Assembly: GCA_017408625.1 (NCBI GenBank)
Contig: JAFQUG010000218.1
Coordinates: 1-25,975 of the forward strand
Direction of reading: 5' to 3'
Source of the DNA: Clostridia bacterium
GTDB taxonomy: Bacteria; Bacillota_A; Clostridia; Oscillospirales; CAG-272
Length of the DNA: 25,975 bases
In this document: one piece after another, positions 7,489 to 14,246 of the stretch
Layout: each line of letters starts with the position of its first letter
Position numbering within the stretch: position 1 is the stretch's first letter
Position numbers and translations under genes: made by a program
The notes under the pieces: generated by a model
What the model was told of the DNA's origin: nothing
What the model saw: only the letters and a program-made list of their open reading frames with translations
Databases searched by the model: none

Positions 7489-7522
7489 TTGGATTTGAGT
7501 TGTAACAGAAAAGCGTCACCGG

Positions 7523-7987
7523 CTACAGTTTCAGGACGATATCCGGAATCTGATCATGCATAAATTCCACAGCTTTTTCATTGTACGTAAAATAGATGAT
7601 ATTTTTCTCTTTCAGCACTTCTTCAAAGCTTTTGCATTCTATTTTACGATCAGAAACAAGAAGGTATGCATATCCGTTAGGGCGGGTCAATACTTGCACG
7701 TCGCGAACATCTTCCCATTTGATAAATCCGGCTTTACTTTTTCTGAAAACCGTTTTTCTGATGCCTGTTTCGTCCAAGTGTATTTTAGACATGAGTCTCG
7801 GATAAAGCCCGACAGACAAAAAAATTGATCCACCATATAGGAGAATTACCAATAACCACCACGCAAAATCTGAAGCATCATAAGAAATCACAACGGCGTA
7901 AATCATGCATAGAGATGGTATCCATAATAAACAAATAGTCATGATATACAACGGCAAAGCGGTGTAGAATTTTAATTCTTTTTTCAT
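7523..7987 (-). CDS. Small two-TM protein with PH-like C-terminal domain (copy 1)
   Basis: The 154-residue protein has two hydrophobic helices (about 9-35 and 41-64), then a soluble beta-rich tail. The tail contains KIHLDETGIRKTVF, IKWEDVRDVQVL and YLLVSDRKIE, the strand pattern of bacterial PH-like domains behind membrane anchors (YcxB/DUF304-like). The function is unknown. A clear AAGGAG ribosome site precedes the ATG. Two proteins of the same build but low mutual identity occur at 8300-8824 and 10282-10737. Base composition is lower in GC than the flanking operons. Confidence 0.7.
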   Translation of the reverse strand: MKKELKFYTALPLYIMTICLLWIPSLCMIYAVVISYDASDFAWWLLVILLYGGSIFLSVGLYPRLMSKIHLDETGIRKTVFRKSKAGFIKWEDVRDVQVLTRPNGYAYLLVSDRKIECKSFEEVLKEKNIIYFTYNEKAVEFMHDQIPDIVLKL

Positions 7988-8064
7988 TCGGATATCTCCT
8001 TATTAACTGTTACGCGCGAAAGTTCAGTCGGCTTTTGAGGCGCGCGTGTGTACCGTACGAATTC

Positions 8065-8093
8065 ATTATAACACAATTTTTGTTATGCGTCAA
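8065..8093 (-). promoter_or_regulatory. Promoter of the first PH-like membrane gene
   Basis: On the minus strand TTGACG (8093-8088), a 17-nt spacer and TATAAT (8070-8065) are visible, 78 bp upstream of the ATG. The leader between them holds TGTTACGCGCGAAA (8009-8022), a fragment shared with the repeat units at 10 kb. Confidence 0.75.
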
Positions 8094-8213
8094 GGAATTG
8101 TCTGCTTTCGCACAGTCAGACAAATTCACCGCGTCCGACGCTTTCAAAATCATGAAAATTGGGATCTGCAAAAAAACGGTTCCGAGGATGAAATAGGCGT
8201 GCGGAGCCTTTTC

Positions 8214-8243
8214 TTGACAAAGCTCCAGCTATTATGCTATAAT
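8214..8243 (+). promoter_or_regulatory. Promoter of the second PH-like membrane gene
   Basis: TTGACA (8214-8219), an 18-nt spacer and TATAAT (8238-8243) with TATGC just before the -10 sit 56 bp upstream of the ATG. The PAP2 gene promoter at 11115 has the same TATGCTATA -10 context. Confidence 0.8.
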
Positions 8244-8299
8244 GATGCAACAGAGAAACGATTATCCTTTCCATAAAAATCAATGAAAGGTAAACATAC

Positions 8300-8824
8300 A
8301 TGAAGAAAAACATCTTAAAGGTATATCATGCCTCGGTTATGTTGAGCGCTTGGTTTTTGGTTTTCTTAACCTTGTCGACATTCGTTATTGTGATTGCTAT
8401 TTTTGACAGCTCCCGTGATCCTTTATGGATCATGGCAGTGTTTTCTGCTTTACTGTTTTTCTTTTCGGCATTTTTCATCCTTTGTGCATTATACATGACG
8501 CAACGGGCAAAAATAAGCGAGCATGGGATTGTGATATATTCAATATTTTTCTCAACGATCAAAGTAATCAAATGGAACGAATTGATCGATTTAAGAACCG
8601 AAAGCCTTGTGACGTTTTCTTCTTCCTATGGCTATCGTTCTTCAATGGATTGGATCGTCCTATATACAGATTCTTCACAAAAAGAAAACAAACACAACCC
8701 GTTTAACCGAAAAAAAGCAGGACCATGGTATATTGCCTGTACAAAAGAAAATATCACCGTTTTGACAGAATATGTGAACGAATATGCCTCTCACATATCC
8801 AATGATCCGGATGTGTTTTTTTAG
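8300..8824 (+). CDS. Small two-TM protein with PH-like C-terminal domain (copy 2)
   Basis: The 174-residue protein has hydrophobic helices at about 11-35 and 42-67. A cytosolic-type tail follows with AKISEHGIVIYSIFF, IKWNELIDLRTE and a Tyr/Ser-rich strand region ending WYIACTKENITVLTEYV. This is the same plan as 7523-7987, on the opposite strand. The ATG at 8300 follows GAAAGG. The gene is AT-rich and ends 7 bp before a half-copy of the GTAACAG repeat. The function is unknown; a PH-like fold is inferred from strand and helix pattern only. Confidence 0.7.
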   Translation: MKKNILKVYHASVMLSAWFLVFLTLSTFVIVIAIFDSSRDPLWIMAVFSALLFFFSAFFILCALYMTQRAKISEHGIVIYSIFFSTIKVIKWNELIDLRTESLVTFSSSYGYRSSMDWIVLYTDSSQKENKHNPFNRKKAGPWYIACTKENITVLTEYVNEYASHISNDPDVFF

Positions 8825-8830
8825 CAGTAC

Positions 8831-8846
8831 TGTAACAGGGGGGACG
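8831..8846. repeat. Half copy of the GTAACAG palindromic repeat
   Basis: TGTAACAGGGG followed by a G-rich GACG matches the left half of the palindrome at 9259-9285. It lies 7 bp past the stop of the rightward gene and just beyond the end of the leftward gene at 8853. Confidence 0.6.
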
Positions 8847-8852
8847 AAAATG

Positions 8853-9206
8853 CTATATGATGTTGTTTGTTTGTAAAAATTCAATATATATTTCTATTTC
8901 TTGTTTTTCAGCATTGTTTTTCAATAACGATAAAGCGTTTTTAAGTTTATCAACACCAGTCAGTCCATTATCTAACATAATATCTCTATAATGAATTTTC
9001 CCAATTTGTTTTTGAAAATCTATCATGTATAGATTTGTGATATGCTCCCTCAAATCTTCTTGAAAGACAATCTTTATGTTGTTTTTTACATATGATATTT
9101 CATCTACCGAACCATCATGAAAAGACTCCTTTTCCCATGTTTCAAATAATGAATCGTAATCGTCTAATATCTTAGTTAATGTGGACTTTCTTTTTCGAAA
9201 AAACAC
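8853..9206 (-). CDS. Unrecognised small AT-rich protein
   Basis: The start is set at the GTG at 9206, because AAAGGAGG ends immediately before the ATG at 9212, too close to serve it, and lies six bases before the GTG. The product of about 117 residues is charged and probably helical and soluble (TLTKILDDYDSLFETWEKESFHDGSVDEISYV split across two helices, then a LREHITNLYMIDF region). No family was recognised. Its size and acidic character recall orphan immunity or phage-accessory proteins, which is only a guess. It is flanked by GTAACAG repeats on both sides. Confidence 0.6.
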   Translation of the reverse strand: MFFRKRKSTLTKILDDYDSLFETWEKESFHDGSVDEISYVKNNIKIVFQEDLREHITNLYMIDFQKQIGKIHYRDIMLDNGLTGVDKLKNALSLLKNNAEKQEIEIYIEFLQTNNII

Positions 9207-9258
9207 AGCCATCCTCCTTTCTTTAAAGTAGAAAGTAATTAAAGTAATTAGCAACCTC

Positions 9259-9285
9259 TGTAACAGGGGACGGTTCTCTGTTACA
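9259..9285. repeat. GTAACAG palindromic repeat, full copy
   Basis: TGTAACAG (9259-9266) and CTGTTACA (9278-9285) flank an 11-nt centre with GGACGGTTCT. It lies 20 bp past the end of the 9306 gene and 53 bp upstream of the 8853 gene's start. Similar palindromes are found with IS200/IS605-like (RAYT) transposases in Firmicutes; none is encoded here. Confidence 0.8.
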
Positions 9286-9305
9286 TCATTTCGGAATATA
9301 ACCGC

Positions 9306-9677
9306 CTATTCTTTCAGGATCTCATTAAATCTGTCAATAATCTTTTTCCAATCCACACTGAACCAAAATACTCTTTGATTATGAAAGTAAATCTCACCCG
9401 TGTTGACATTCATCAAATAGTAGACCGCAAAGGTATCTATGCCATTAAAGTACAGCAAATCCTCTTTGGCAAACTCATCATCGGTATAGCCCACTATGAT
9501 CAAGGATTTTTTGGGATGAAAGCCGTTCTTTGTCATTGCTTCCAACTCGTACAGCTGCTTCTCTATATTCTCCTTGCATACCTTTTTATCAAGAAAAATG
9601 ACGTATCTTCTTTTTTGGGCTTCGTAGCATTCAATTTCGCAATCTACTTTTTTGGTTAAAGGAAACTTCTTGATCAA
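9306..9677 (-). CDS. Unrecognised small AT-rich protein, start uncertain, possible frameshift
   Basis: The open frame gives 123 residues beginning at a TTG (9677) with no good ribosome site. Visible segments are YEAQKRRYVIFLDKKV, KKSLIIVGYTDDEF and FWFSVDWKKIIDRFNEIL, an alternating alpha/beta soluble protein of no family I know. An ATG at 9705 in another frame encodes MGKEYDVRKIDQE and would join the frame smoothly (DQE|FPLTKKV) if one G were removed near 9664-9668. So this is either a TTG-started gene or one with a recent one-base frameshift. It is flanked by GTAACAG-type repeats. Confidence 0.45.
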   Translation of the reverse strand: MIKKFPLTKKVDCEIECYEAQKRRYVIFLDKKVCKENIEKQLYELEAMTKNGFHPKKSLIIVGYTDDEFAKEDLLYFNGIDTFAVYYLMNVNTGEIYFHNQRVFWFSVDWKKIIDRFNEILKE

Positions 9678-9740
9678 TTTTTCTTACATCATATTCTTTT
9701 CCCATGGTTAATTATTAATCGAATTCTTCAACGGAATTGA

Positions 9741-9775
9741 GTAATGTCCCCGCCAAGACGCATCCCCTGTTACAT
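9741..9775. repeat. Variant GTAACAG repeat
   Basis: A right half CCCCTGTTACA is preceded by CCCCGCCAAGACGCATCC, a segment also found at 10919-10937 in the larger repeat. It lies between the 9306 and 9782 genes, 7 bp from the end of the latter. Confidence 0.65.
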
Positions 9776-9781
9776 TTTAAA

Positions 9782-10027
9782 TTATTTTTGAAGATTGTTC
9801 CAAGCTGTTCTTCCTTTTTCAGTCAATGAATAAGGATATTCATCACGTTCTGTTTTCCAACTGTAATTAATGAAAATATACCCTTCTTCTATCATTTCAT
9901 TTAACATTTTTTTTAATTCTAATGGAGAGATTTTTATTTCAGCAGCTAACGCAAAATACTCTAATATTTGCGTAAATGCCTCATCATCATCAATCAAACT
10001 ATCTAAAATGAATTTCTTGTTTGTCAT
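9782..10027 (-). CDS. Small protein with winged-helix-like pattern
   Basis: The 81-residue protein starts at an ATG eight bases after AGGAGG, a strong ribosome site. The sequence runs FTQILEYFALAAEIKISPLELKK, then MLNEMIEEGYIFI and YPYSLTEKGRTAWNNL. The helix-helix-strand plan with a closing LTEKGRxAW resembles the end of winged-helix domains (MarR/PadR-like), but the protein is too short for a dimerisation arm. It may be a stand-alone small DNA-binding protein. AT-rich, flanked by repeats. Confidence 0.65.
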   Translation of the reverse strand: MTNKKFILDSLIDDDEAFTQILEYFALAAEIKISPLELKKMLNEMIEEGYIFINYSWKTERDEYPYSLTEKGRTAWNNLQK

Positions 10028-10071
10028 ATATTATTCCTCCTAAAGCCATGGATGGAAATGTGGTCCATGAA

Positions 10072-10273
10072 TGTAACAGGGGACGATTCCCTGTTACATC
10101 GTTTTACTTATACTATAAGGAATTTTGCGCGTTTCGCGTAACGGGGGACGAATCCATGTTACGTTGAGGCGACCCAAGGTCGCGCAAAGTAACTTGGTTC
10201 CGTCCACCTGTTACGCGCGCGAAATTTTCTTGAACTCTTGAAATGATGTAACAGAGAACCGTCCCCTGTTACA
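10072..10273. repeat. Composite GTAACAG repeat element, copy A
   Basis: The 202-bp unit is bounded by inverted palindromes at 10072-10098 and 10247-10273. Its first 91 bp (10072-10162) are nearly identical to 10768-10860, including the CTTATA-C-TATAAG palindrome at 10107-10119 and GCGCGTTTCGCGTAACGGGGG. The AAGGAATTTTGCGCG and CGCGCGAAATTTTCTTG segments are imperfect complements, so the unit can fold back. It fills most of the 254-bp gap between the 9782 and 10282 genes. Confidence 0.8.
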
Positions 10274-10281
10274 TTCCGTTC

Positions 10282-10737
10282 TTAATGATTTATGAATTTA
10301 GTTAACTCATAATCTAATTCGGGGTATTTTTTTCTTCCTCCGATAAAAATCAGAATTTTTCTGCCATTCGCAAAGATGATATATGCGTCGCTTTTATAGG
10401 TGCCCAAAACAAGTGCAGGTACTATTTTTTTCTCAACTTTTTCTATTTCTGCCAACCTTATTTCTGTTCTTTTTGAAAACAACTTTTTAGAAATTATCGT
10501 ATCATCTAGAAAAAACCAATATTCATAGCAGTACTTAATAATTAAAAAAGTTGTTATAGTTATCATACTACCGAAAAAAATAGTCGATATAATCAGTAAA
10601 GCGGTAGGATTGGTTCCTTCGTTGGAATTAATCACACCAAACCATAATACCACGAAATAAATCGCTATACAGATAAAGTACAATATAGTCATACATATCG
10701 AATCAAACAAGTTATTGTAATTTCTTTTATATCTCAT
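10282..10737 (-). CDS. Small two-TM protein with PH-like C-terminal domain (copy 3)
   Basis: The 151-residue protein has helices at about 11-36 and 44-68. The tail follows the same plan as the two genes at 7.5 and 8.3 kb: FFLDDTIISKKLF, IRLAEIEKVEKKIV, YIIFANGRKILIFIGG. It is strongly AT-rich. A GGGAAAG ribosome site precedes the ATG. It ends 9 bp from repeat copy A and starts 31 bp from copy B, whose TATA-like palindrome may supply a promoter. The function is unknown. Confidence 0.68.
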   Translation of the reverse strand: MRYKRNYNNLFDSICMTILYFICIAIYFVVLWFGVINSNEGTNPTALLIISTIFFGSMITITTFLIIKYCYEYWFFLDDTIISKKLFSKRTEIRLAEIEKVEKKIVPALVLGTYKSDAYIIFANGRKILIFIGGRKKYPELDYELTKFINH

Positions 10738-11114
10738 GTGTAACTTTCCCTTTCTGATTAGATGTTATGTAACAGGGGACGGTTCTCTGTTACATCGTTT
10801 TTACTTATACTATAAGGAATTTTGCGCGTTTCGCGTAACGGGGGGACAGGCCCTTGTTACACCGCATGATCGGGTTTCGTTTCGTGTTCGGTTGTGTCGC
10901 GGCGTAACAATGCTCCGTCCCCGCCAAGACGCATCCCCGAACGCTTTGGTAAAATTTGATGCTTTTGGAACGTAGGGCGGGGGCTTGCTCCCGCAACACG
11001 CGCGAAATTTGCCAAAACTCTCAAAATACGATTTTCTGTAAAAACAGTATATCATTTTTCCTTGATTTTGTCAATCTTGTGCATACACGACTCTTCCCTG
11101 CTGTGCTTTTTTGC
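10738..11114. repeat. Repeat-filled intergenic region with composite element copy B
   Basis: From 10768 to 10860 this matches copy A. It is followed by a GTAACAA variant and the CCCCGCCAAGACGCATCCCC segment (10919-10938), then a GTAG-headed hairpin (10972-10994) and ACGCGCGAAATTT (10997-11009), echoing the right end of copy A. No gene is supported; short ORFs across it are in repeat sequence. Confidence 0.7.
10972..10994 (+). repeat. GTAG-headed hairpin, REP-like
   Basis: GTAGG is followed by GCGGGGGC-TT-GCTCCCGC (10977-10994), a stem with one G-T wobble. The GTAG head plus palindrome is the layout of REP sequences mobilised by RAYT transposases. Confidence 0.55.
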
Positions 11115-11143
11115 TTGACACTCCTTGCCTTTTATGCTATACT
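11115..11143 (+). promoter_or_regulatory. Promoter of the PAP2 gene
   Basis: TTGACA (11115-11120), a 17-nt spacer and TATACT (11138-11143) with TATGC before the -10 lie 29 bp upstream of the start codon. Confidence 0.85.
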
Positions 11144-11172
11144 GATTTCATCAACGAAGAGAGGGGCTTTGT

Positions 11173-12192
11173 ATGGAAGTTCTGTATTTTTTGGAAGGCA
11201 TCCGCAATCCCGTATTTGATTTTATTGTGCAGGCCATCACGTTTGTGGGCGAGGAAACCTTTTTCCTGGCGCTCGGTCTGTTTCTGATCTGGTGCTGCAA
11301 CAAGCGCGACGGCTATCTTGTGCTGCTGGTCAGCTTTTCGGGCATTGTAATCAATCAGTTTCTCAAAATGGTGTTCCGTGTGCCCCGTCCGTGGGTCAAG
11401 GACCCCAATTTCACCATTGTCGAATCCGCGCGCGAGGGCGCAGGCGGCTACTCCTTCCCGAGCGGTCACACGCAAAACAGCGTCGGCATGCTGGGCGCTT
11501 TGGGCACGTCGTCCAAGCAGCTGTGGGTCAAGATCCTGTGCATTGCGGGCGTGATATTGGTTCCCTTCTCTCGCATGTATCTTGGCGTACATACTCCGCA
11601 GGACGTGCTGGTCTCCATGGCCATCGCGCTTGTGCTGATCGTGGGCTTTGATCTCTTACTCAGACTCAACGACAATTACCCTTACGTGATCTATATCGTG
11701 ATCGGCGTCATGCTTATCGCAGTAGTGGGATTTTTGATCTTCCTTTACGCCTATCCCTTCCCCGAGGACGTATTTTTCGAGGAGAACGTGGGCAATTACA
11801 ACTCCGCGCTCAAAAATGCATACACCATGCTTGGCTGCGTGCTTGGCGTGCTTGTGTTCCGCCTGGTGGACGACAAGGTCACGCATTATGAAACCAAGGC
11901 CGTCTGGTGGGCGCAGCTGCTCAAGCTGGTCATCGGTCTTGGCATCGTCATACTGGTCAAGGAAGGCACAAAGCCGATCTTAGACGCCATCTTCGGCGGC
12001 CACATGGCAGCGCGCGCCGTGCGCTATTTCTTGGTGGTGCTGGCCGCAACCGGCTGGACCTTTACCTTCAAGTTCTGGCAAAGACTTGGGGAGAAAAAGA
12101 CTACAGAGAGTACAGAAACTGCAGAGGTTGCAGAAGCCGCGGAAGTTGCAGAGGTTGCAGAAATGGCGGAAATGACAGAGAAAAGCGAATAA
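11173..12192 (+). CDS. PAP2-family membrane phosphatase
   Basis: The 339-residue polytopic protein carries the three acid phosphatase motifs: K65-x6-R72-P73 (KMVFRVPRP), PSGH at 96-99, and S133-R134-x5-H140-x3-D144. PAP2 enzymes dephosphorylate lipid phosphates, such as undecaprenyl diphosphate or phosphatidate, at the outer face of the membrane. About four further hydrophobic segments follow the catalytic part (about 165-300), longer than minimal PAP2 proteins. The C-terminal 30 residues are a low-complexity acidic tail of AEVAE-type units. The ATG follows GAGAGG. The substrate cannot be assigned. Confidence 0.9.
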   Translation: MEVLYFLEGIRNPVFDFIVQAITFVGEETFFLALGLFLIWCCNKRDGYLVLLVSFSGIVINQFLKMVFRVPRPWVKDPNFTIVESAREGAGGYSFPSGHTQNSVGMLGALGTSSKQLWVKILCIAGVILVPFSRMYLGVHTPQDVLVSMAIALVLIVGFDLLLRLNDNYPYVIYIVIGVMLIAVVGFLIFLYAYPFPEDVFFEENVGNYNSALKNAYTMLGCVLGVLVFRLVDDKVTHYETKAVWWAQLLKLVIGLGIVILVKEGTKPILDAIFGGHMAARAVRYFLVVLAATGWTFTFKFWQRLGEKKTTESTETAEVAEAAEVAEVAEMAEMTEKSE

Positions 12193-12207
12193 GACTCAAA
12201 GAATCAC

Positions 12208-12437
12208 AAAAAGCAGAAGTCGTACAGACCAATATCATTAAGTTAAGAAATGGCTATCCCCGCCCCCCGTCATCCTTGAGCAAGCATTCCCATTTTTAAG
12301 ATTCTTCGCTTCGCTCGATGAATGAATACCTCCGCTGCGCGGAGCTTAAATGGGAATGCGCCGCGAAGGATCTTGGGGGCGGGGGCGCATCGTGTTTTCT
12401 TAACTTAACGGCATTGTCGTACAGGCTTCTGCTTTTT
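12208..12437. repeat. Long imperfect inverted repeat between converging genes
   Basis: Paired arms are AAAAAGCAGAAG (12208-12219) with 12426-12437, TTAAGTTAAGAAA (12238-12250) with 12396-12408, a C-rich block near 12258-12268 with the G-rich block near 12374-12387, CATCCTT with AAGGATC, and CATTCCCATTT (12285-12295) with AAATGGGAATG (12348-12358). The loop holds ATTCTTCGCTTCGCTCGATG, the reverse of a widespread GAGCGAAGCGAAGAATC intergenic repeat, and a CTCCGC/GCGGAG hairpin. On the plus strand the outer arm ends in TTTTTT, so it may also terminate the PAP2 transcript. It fills the 262-bp gap. Confidence 0.75.
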
Positions 12438-12454
12438 TCCACCCCGATTGGCTT

Positions 12455-12871
12455 TTATTTCCCGAACAGCTTTTTCCAAAAGCCTTTTCGGGTTCTCCTG
12501 TAGCCGCAAGAGTCCAGATAATCCCTTAAAATACGTTTCATCTGCTCGGAATCAAAGCTTTCCTTTTCTATCTCTACCGTGTCGCTGTCTCCTCCGAAGG
12601 TAAACGAAATGGATTTTTGTACCTTGACCGACTTGCCAAGCGTGCTTCTGCCGCCGTCATGCGACTTGTGCGTTTCCACATACGTTTGATCGTCATGCAG
12701 ATGCGCGGAGCATTGAAACGTACCCTTTCTCGTACCCGTCGCATTTGCGGAATATTTTGCTTGTATGGTTATGGTATCGCCTTCAACCGTAACGGTATAT
12801 TTCTGACCGTCTTTGTTCAGGGCAAGCGCACCCTGTAATACCTCTTGCTTTGTCATACGGTCACCGCCCAT
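12455..12871 (-). CDS. Unrecognised soluble protein
   Basis: The 138-residue protein starts at 12871 (GAGG four bases upstream), 16 bp after the previous gene's stop; the in-frame ATG at 12856 is an alternative. The body is beta-rich (YTVTVEGDTITIQAKYSA, KSVKVQKSISFTFGG). A helical end ESFDSEQMKRILRDYLDSCGYRRTRKGFWKKLFGK carries a strongly basic amphipathic tail that could contact membrane or nucleic acid. No family was recognised. It is probably co-transcribed with 12887-13465. Confidence 0.65.
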   Translation of the reverse strand: MGGDRMTKQEVLQGALALNKDGQKYTVTVEGDTITIQAKYSANATGTRKGTFQCSAHLHDDQTYVETHKSHDGGRSTLGKSVKVQKSISFTFGGDSDTVEIEKESFDSEQMKRILRDYLDSCGYRRTRKGFWKKLFGK

Positions 12872-12886
12872 CTTTCCTCTTATCTC

Positions 12887-13465
12887 TCAAATATGGTCAT
12901 AATCAGACTGTGTGCTGATGGGTGCTTCATCCATGCGGCGATAGACGCGCGCGTTATAGACCGCGACCACCTTGCCCTTGTAAAGGATCAGGTGCATCTG
13001 ATCTCCGACTCTGGAATAATCCGCGGTGGATTGCTCCACAAACACGCCGTCGTATCTGCCAAAATCCATGACAGGCTGGGTCGCGCGGATCAGAAGCAGC
13101 CAGATCGGATAAAAGAATCTTTCCACCGAGAACAGATAAAACCAAAGGTTAAAGCGTCGGCTGATGCCCAGCACCTCCTGCGTGGAGACCGTGAAATCCC
13201 CCGAGCGGATCATGACGATCCTTTTGATCAGCTGCGCGGCATGTGCGATGACAAACGGCAGCACAAGCACCCAATCTGCCAAGAGATAGAGATCGTATAA
13301 AACATCCCCACCACCCAGACCAAACACGATCAAGAGTGATAACGCAAAGCAAATGAAAATGATTACGTAAGGGCCTAACATGCCGAGCGCAATCCTTTTG
13401 AGATCCTTTTTCATGCGGTCGGTCACAAAGTCAAGCGTGAGTTCGGTTCTTTGATCGGTAGCCAT
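12887..13465 (-). CDS. Unrecognised two-TM membrane protein
   Basis: The start is set at the ATG at 13465 (MATDQRTELTLDF) behind AAAGGAA; the longer frame would need a TTG upstream. The 192-residue product has an N-terminal polar helix, two hydrophobic segments (about 28-52 and 57-77), and a cytosolic tail with SGDFTVSTQEVLGISRR and VVAVYNARVYRRMDEA. The tail's strand pattern is again somewhat PH-like, but weaker than in the 7.5-10.7 kb genes. The function is unknown. Confidence 0.7.
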   Translation of the reverse strand: MATDQRTELTLDFVTDRMKKDLKRIALGMLGPYVIIFICFALSLLIVFGLGGGDVLYDLYLLADWVLVLPFVIAHAAQLIKRIVMIRSGDFTVSTQEVLGISRRFNLWFYLFSVERFFYPIWLLLIRATQPVMDFGRYDGVFVEQSTADYSRVGDQMHLILYKGKVVAVYNARVYRRMDEAPISTQSDYDHI

Positions 13466-13576
13466 CGTATAAATTCCTTTCAAAATTCAAAATAAAAATG
13501 TCTTTACACTATATAACACAGCATTTGCGAAAAAATTTGACACGATCTTAAAAATTTTCAAAATATTTTGTTTGAG

Positions 13577-13618
13577 CAAAACCCCCGATCCGGCACGTTC
13601 GGCAAACTGATCGGGGGT
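13577..13618 (-). terminator. Terminator of the secA-to-kinase gene run
   Basis: ACCCCCGATC (13581-13590) pairs with GATCGGGGGT (13609-13618) around an 18-nt loop. On the minus strand it is followed by TTTTGC. It lies just past the stop of the kinase gene. Confidence 0.75.
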
Positions 13619-13633
13619 GGCTTTCTTATGTAG

Positions 13634-14215
13634 TTAATCAAATACGCGGCGGGTGTAGCTTGCCTCGTCCGCTACGTAGCTTTCGTATGCTGCGACAATG
13701 ATATCGATGATTTCCTCGGGGGTACGGCTGGTGGTGTCCACAATCAGGTCGTAGTTGTTGAAATCGTAGTAGTCCACGCCGTAGATCTGCATAAATCTCG
13801 CCTGCTCGACCTGGCTGCGCTCGATCAGCTTATCGCACGCTTCCTTTTCGTCGGCATAGAATTCCTCGCAGCCGCGCTGGTTTTTCATGACGCGTCTTGC
13901 CGCCTCGCAGGGCTCGATGGTCAAAAAGATCTTGAACGATTTGACCGCAAAATGCCATGCCATGCGCGAATCGAAGATCAGCTTTTCCTCTGCCTTTTCG
14001 ATCGACAGCTGCTTGACCTTATCGTCGATGACGTAATCCAGAGAGGGGTCCTCGCGCAGTCTCTTGTTGAGCTCCAGCGTGGTGATGCCCATGCTTCTTG
14101 CAACCTCGCGCTGAAATGCGCCCGTGCTGTAGATCTCAAAGCCGTATCTGTCCTTGAGCAGATTGCAGACGGTGGATTTGCCGCTGCCAAGCTTGCCGGT
14201 GATGGAAATTAACAT
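13634..14215 (-). CDS. Cytidylate-kinase-like nucleotide kinase
   Basis: The 193-residue P-loop kinase has Walker A GKLGSGKST at 7-15, an IYSTGAFQREVAR nucleotide-binding segment, a lid region with CEAARRVMKNQRG, and a C-terminal DTTSRTPEEIIDIIV. The layout matches the cytidylate kinase 2 / AAA_33-type family, which phosphorylates CMP or dCMP or an unassigned nucleoside monophosphate. It differs from classical Cmk in length and lid, so it may not be the housekeeping enzyme. The ATG at 14215 is 31 bp after pcrA's stop. It is last in the leftward run. Confidence 0.8.
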   Translation of the reverse strand: MLISITGKLGSGKSTVCNLLKDRYGFEIYSTGAFQREVARSMGITTLELNKRLREDPSLDYVIDDKVKQLSIEKAEEKLIFDSRMAWHFAVKSFKIFLTIEPCEAARRVMKNQRGCEEFYADEKEACDKLIERSQVEQARFMQIYGVDYYDFNNYDLIVDTTSRTPEEIIDIIVAAYESYVADEASYTRRVFD

Positions 14216-14246
14216 GATATGTATGCCTCCGATTTTTGATTTCTGA

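Larger units (their letters stand above)
7988..8299. other. Intergenic region with two divergent promoters
   Basis: The 312-bp gap carries the leftward promoter at 8065-8093 and the rightward one at 8214-8243, plus a remnant of the GTAAC repeat family near 8009. The stretch 8100-8213 shows no convincing ORF, hairpin or RNA gene. Confidence 0.6.

Noticed and set aside
8046..8313. Overlapping short ORFs on both strands between the two PH-like genes
   Set aside because: Both run through the promoters of the flanking genes and lack start signals or motifs.
8831..10860. CRISPR array or integron attC array
   Set aside because: Spacers are whole genes rather than 30-40 bp units, repeats vary, no cas or integrase gene is present, and the GTTRRRY core is not met.
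10736..10975. Short plus-strand ORF across the repeat region
   Set aside because: It reads directly through the GTAACAG and GTAG repeats and has no ribosome site.
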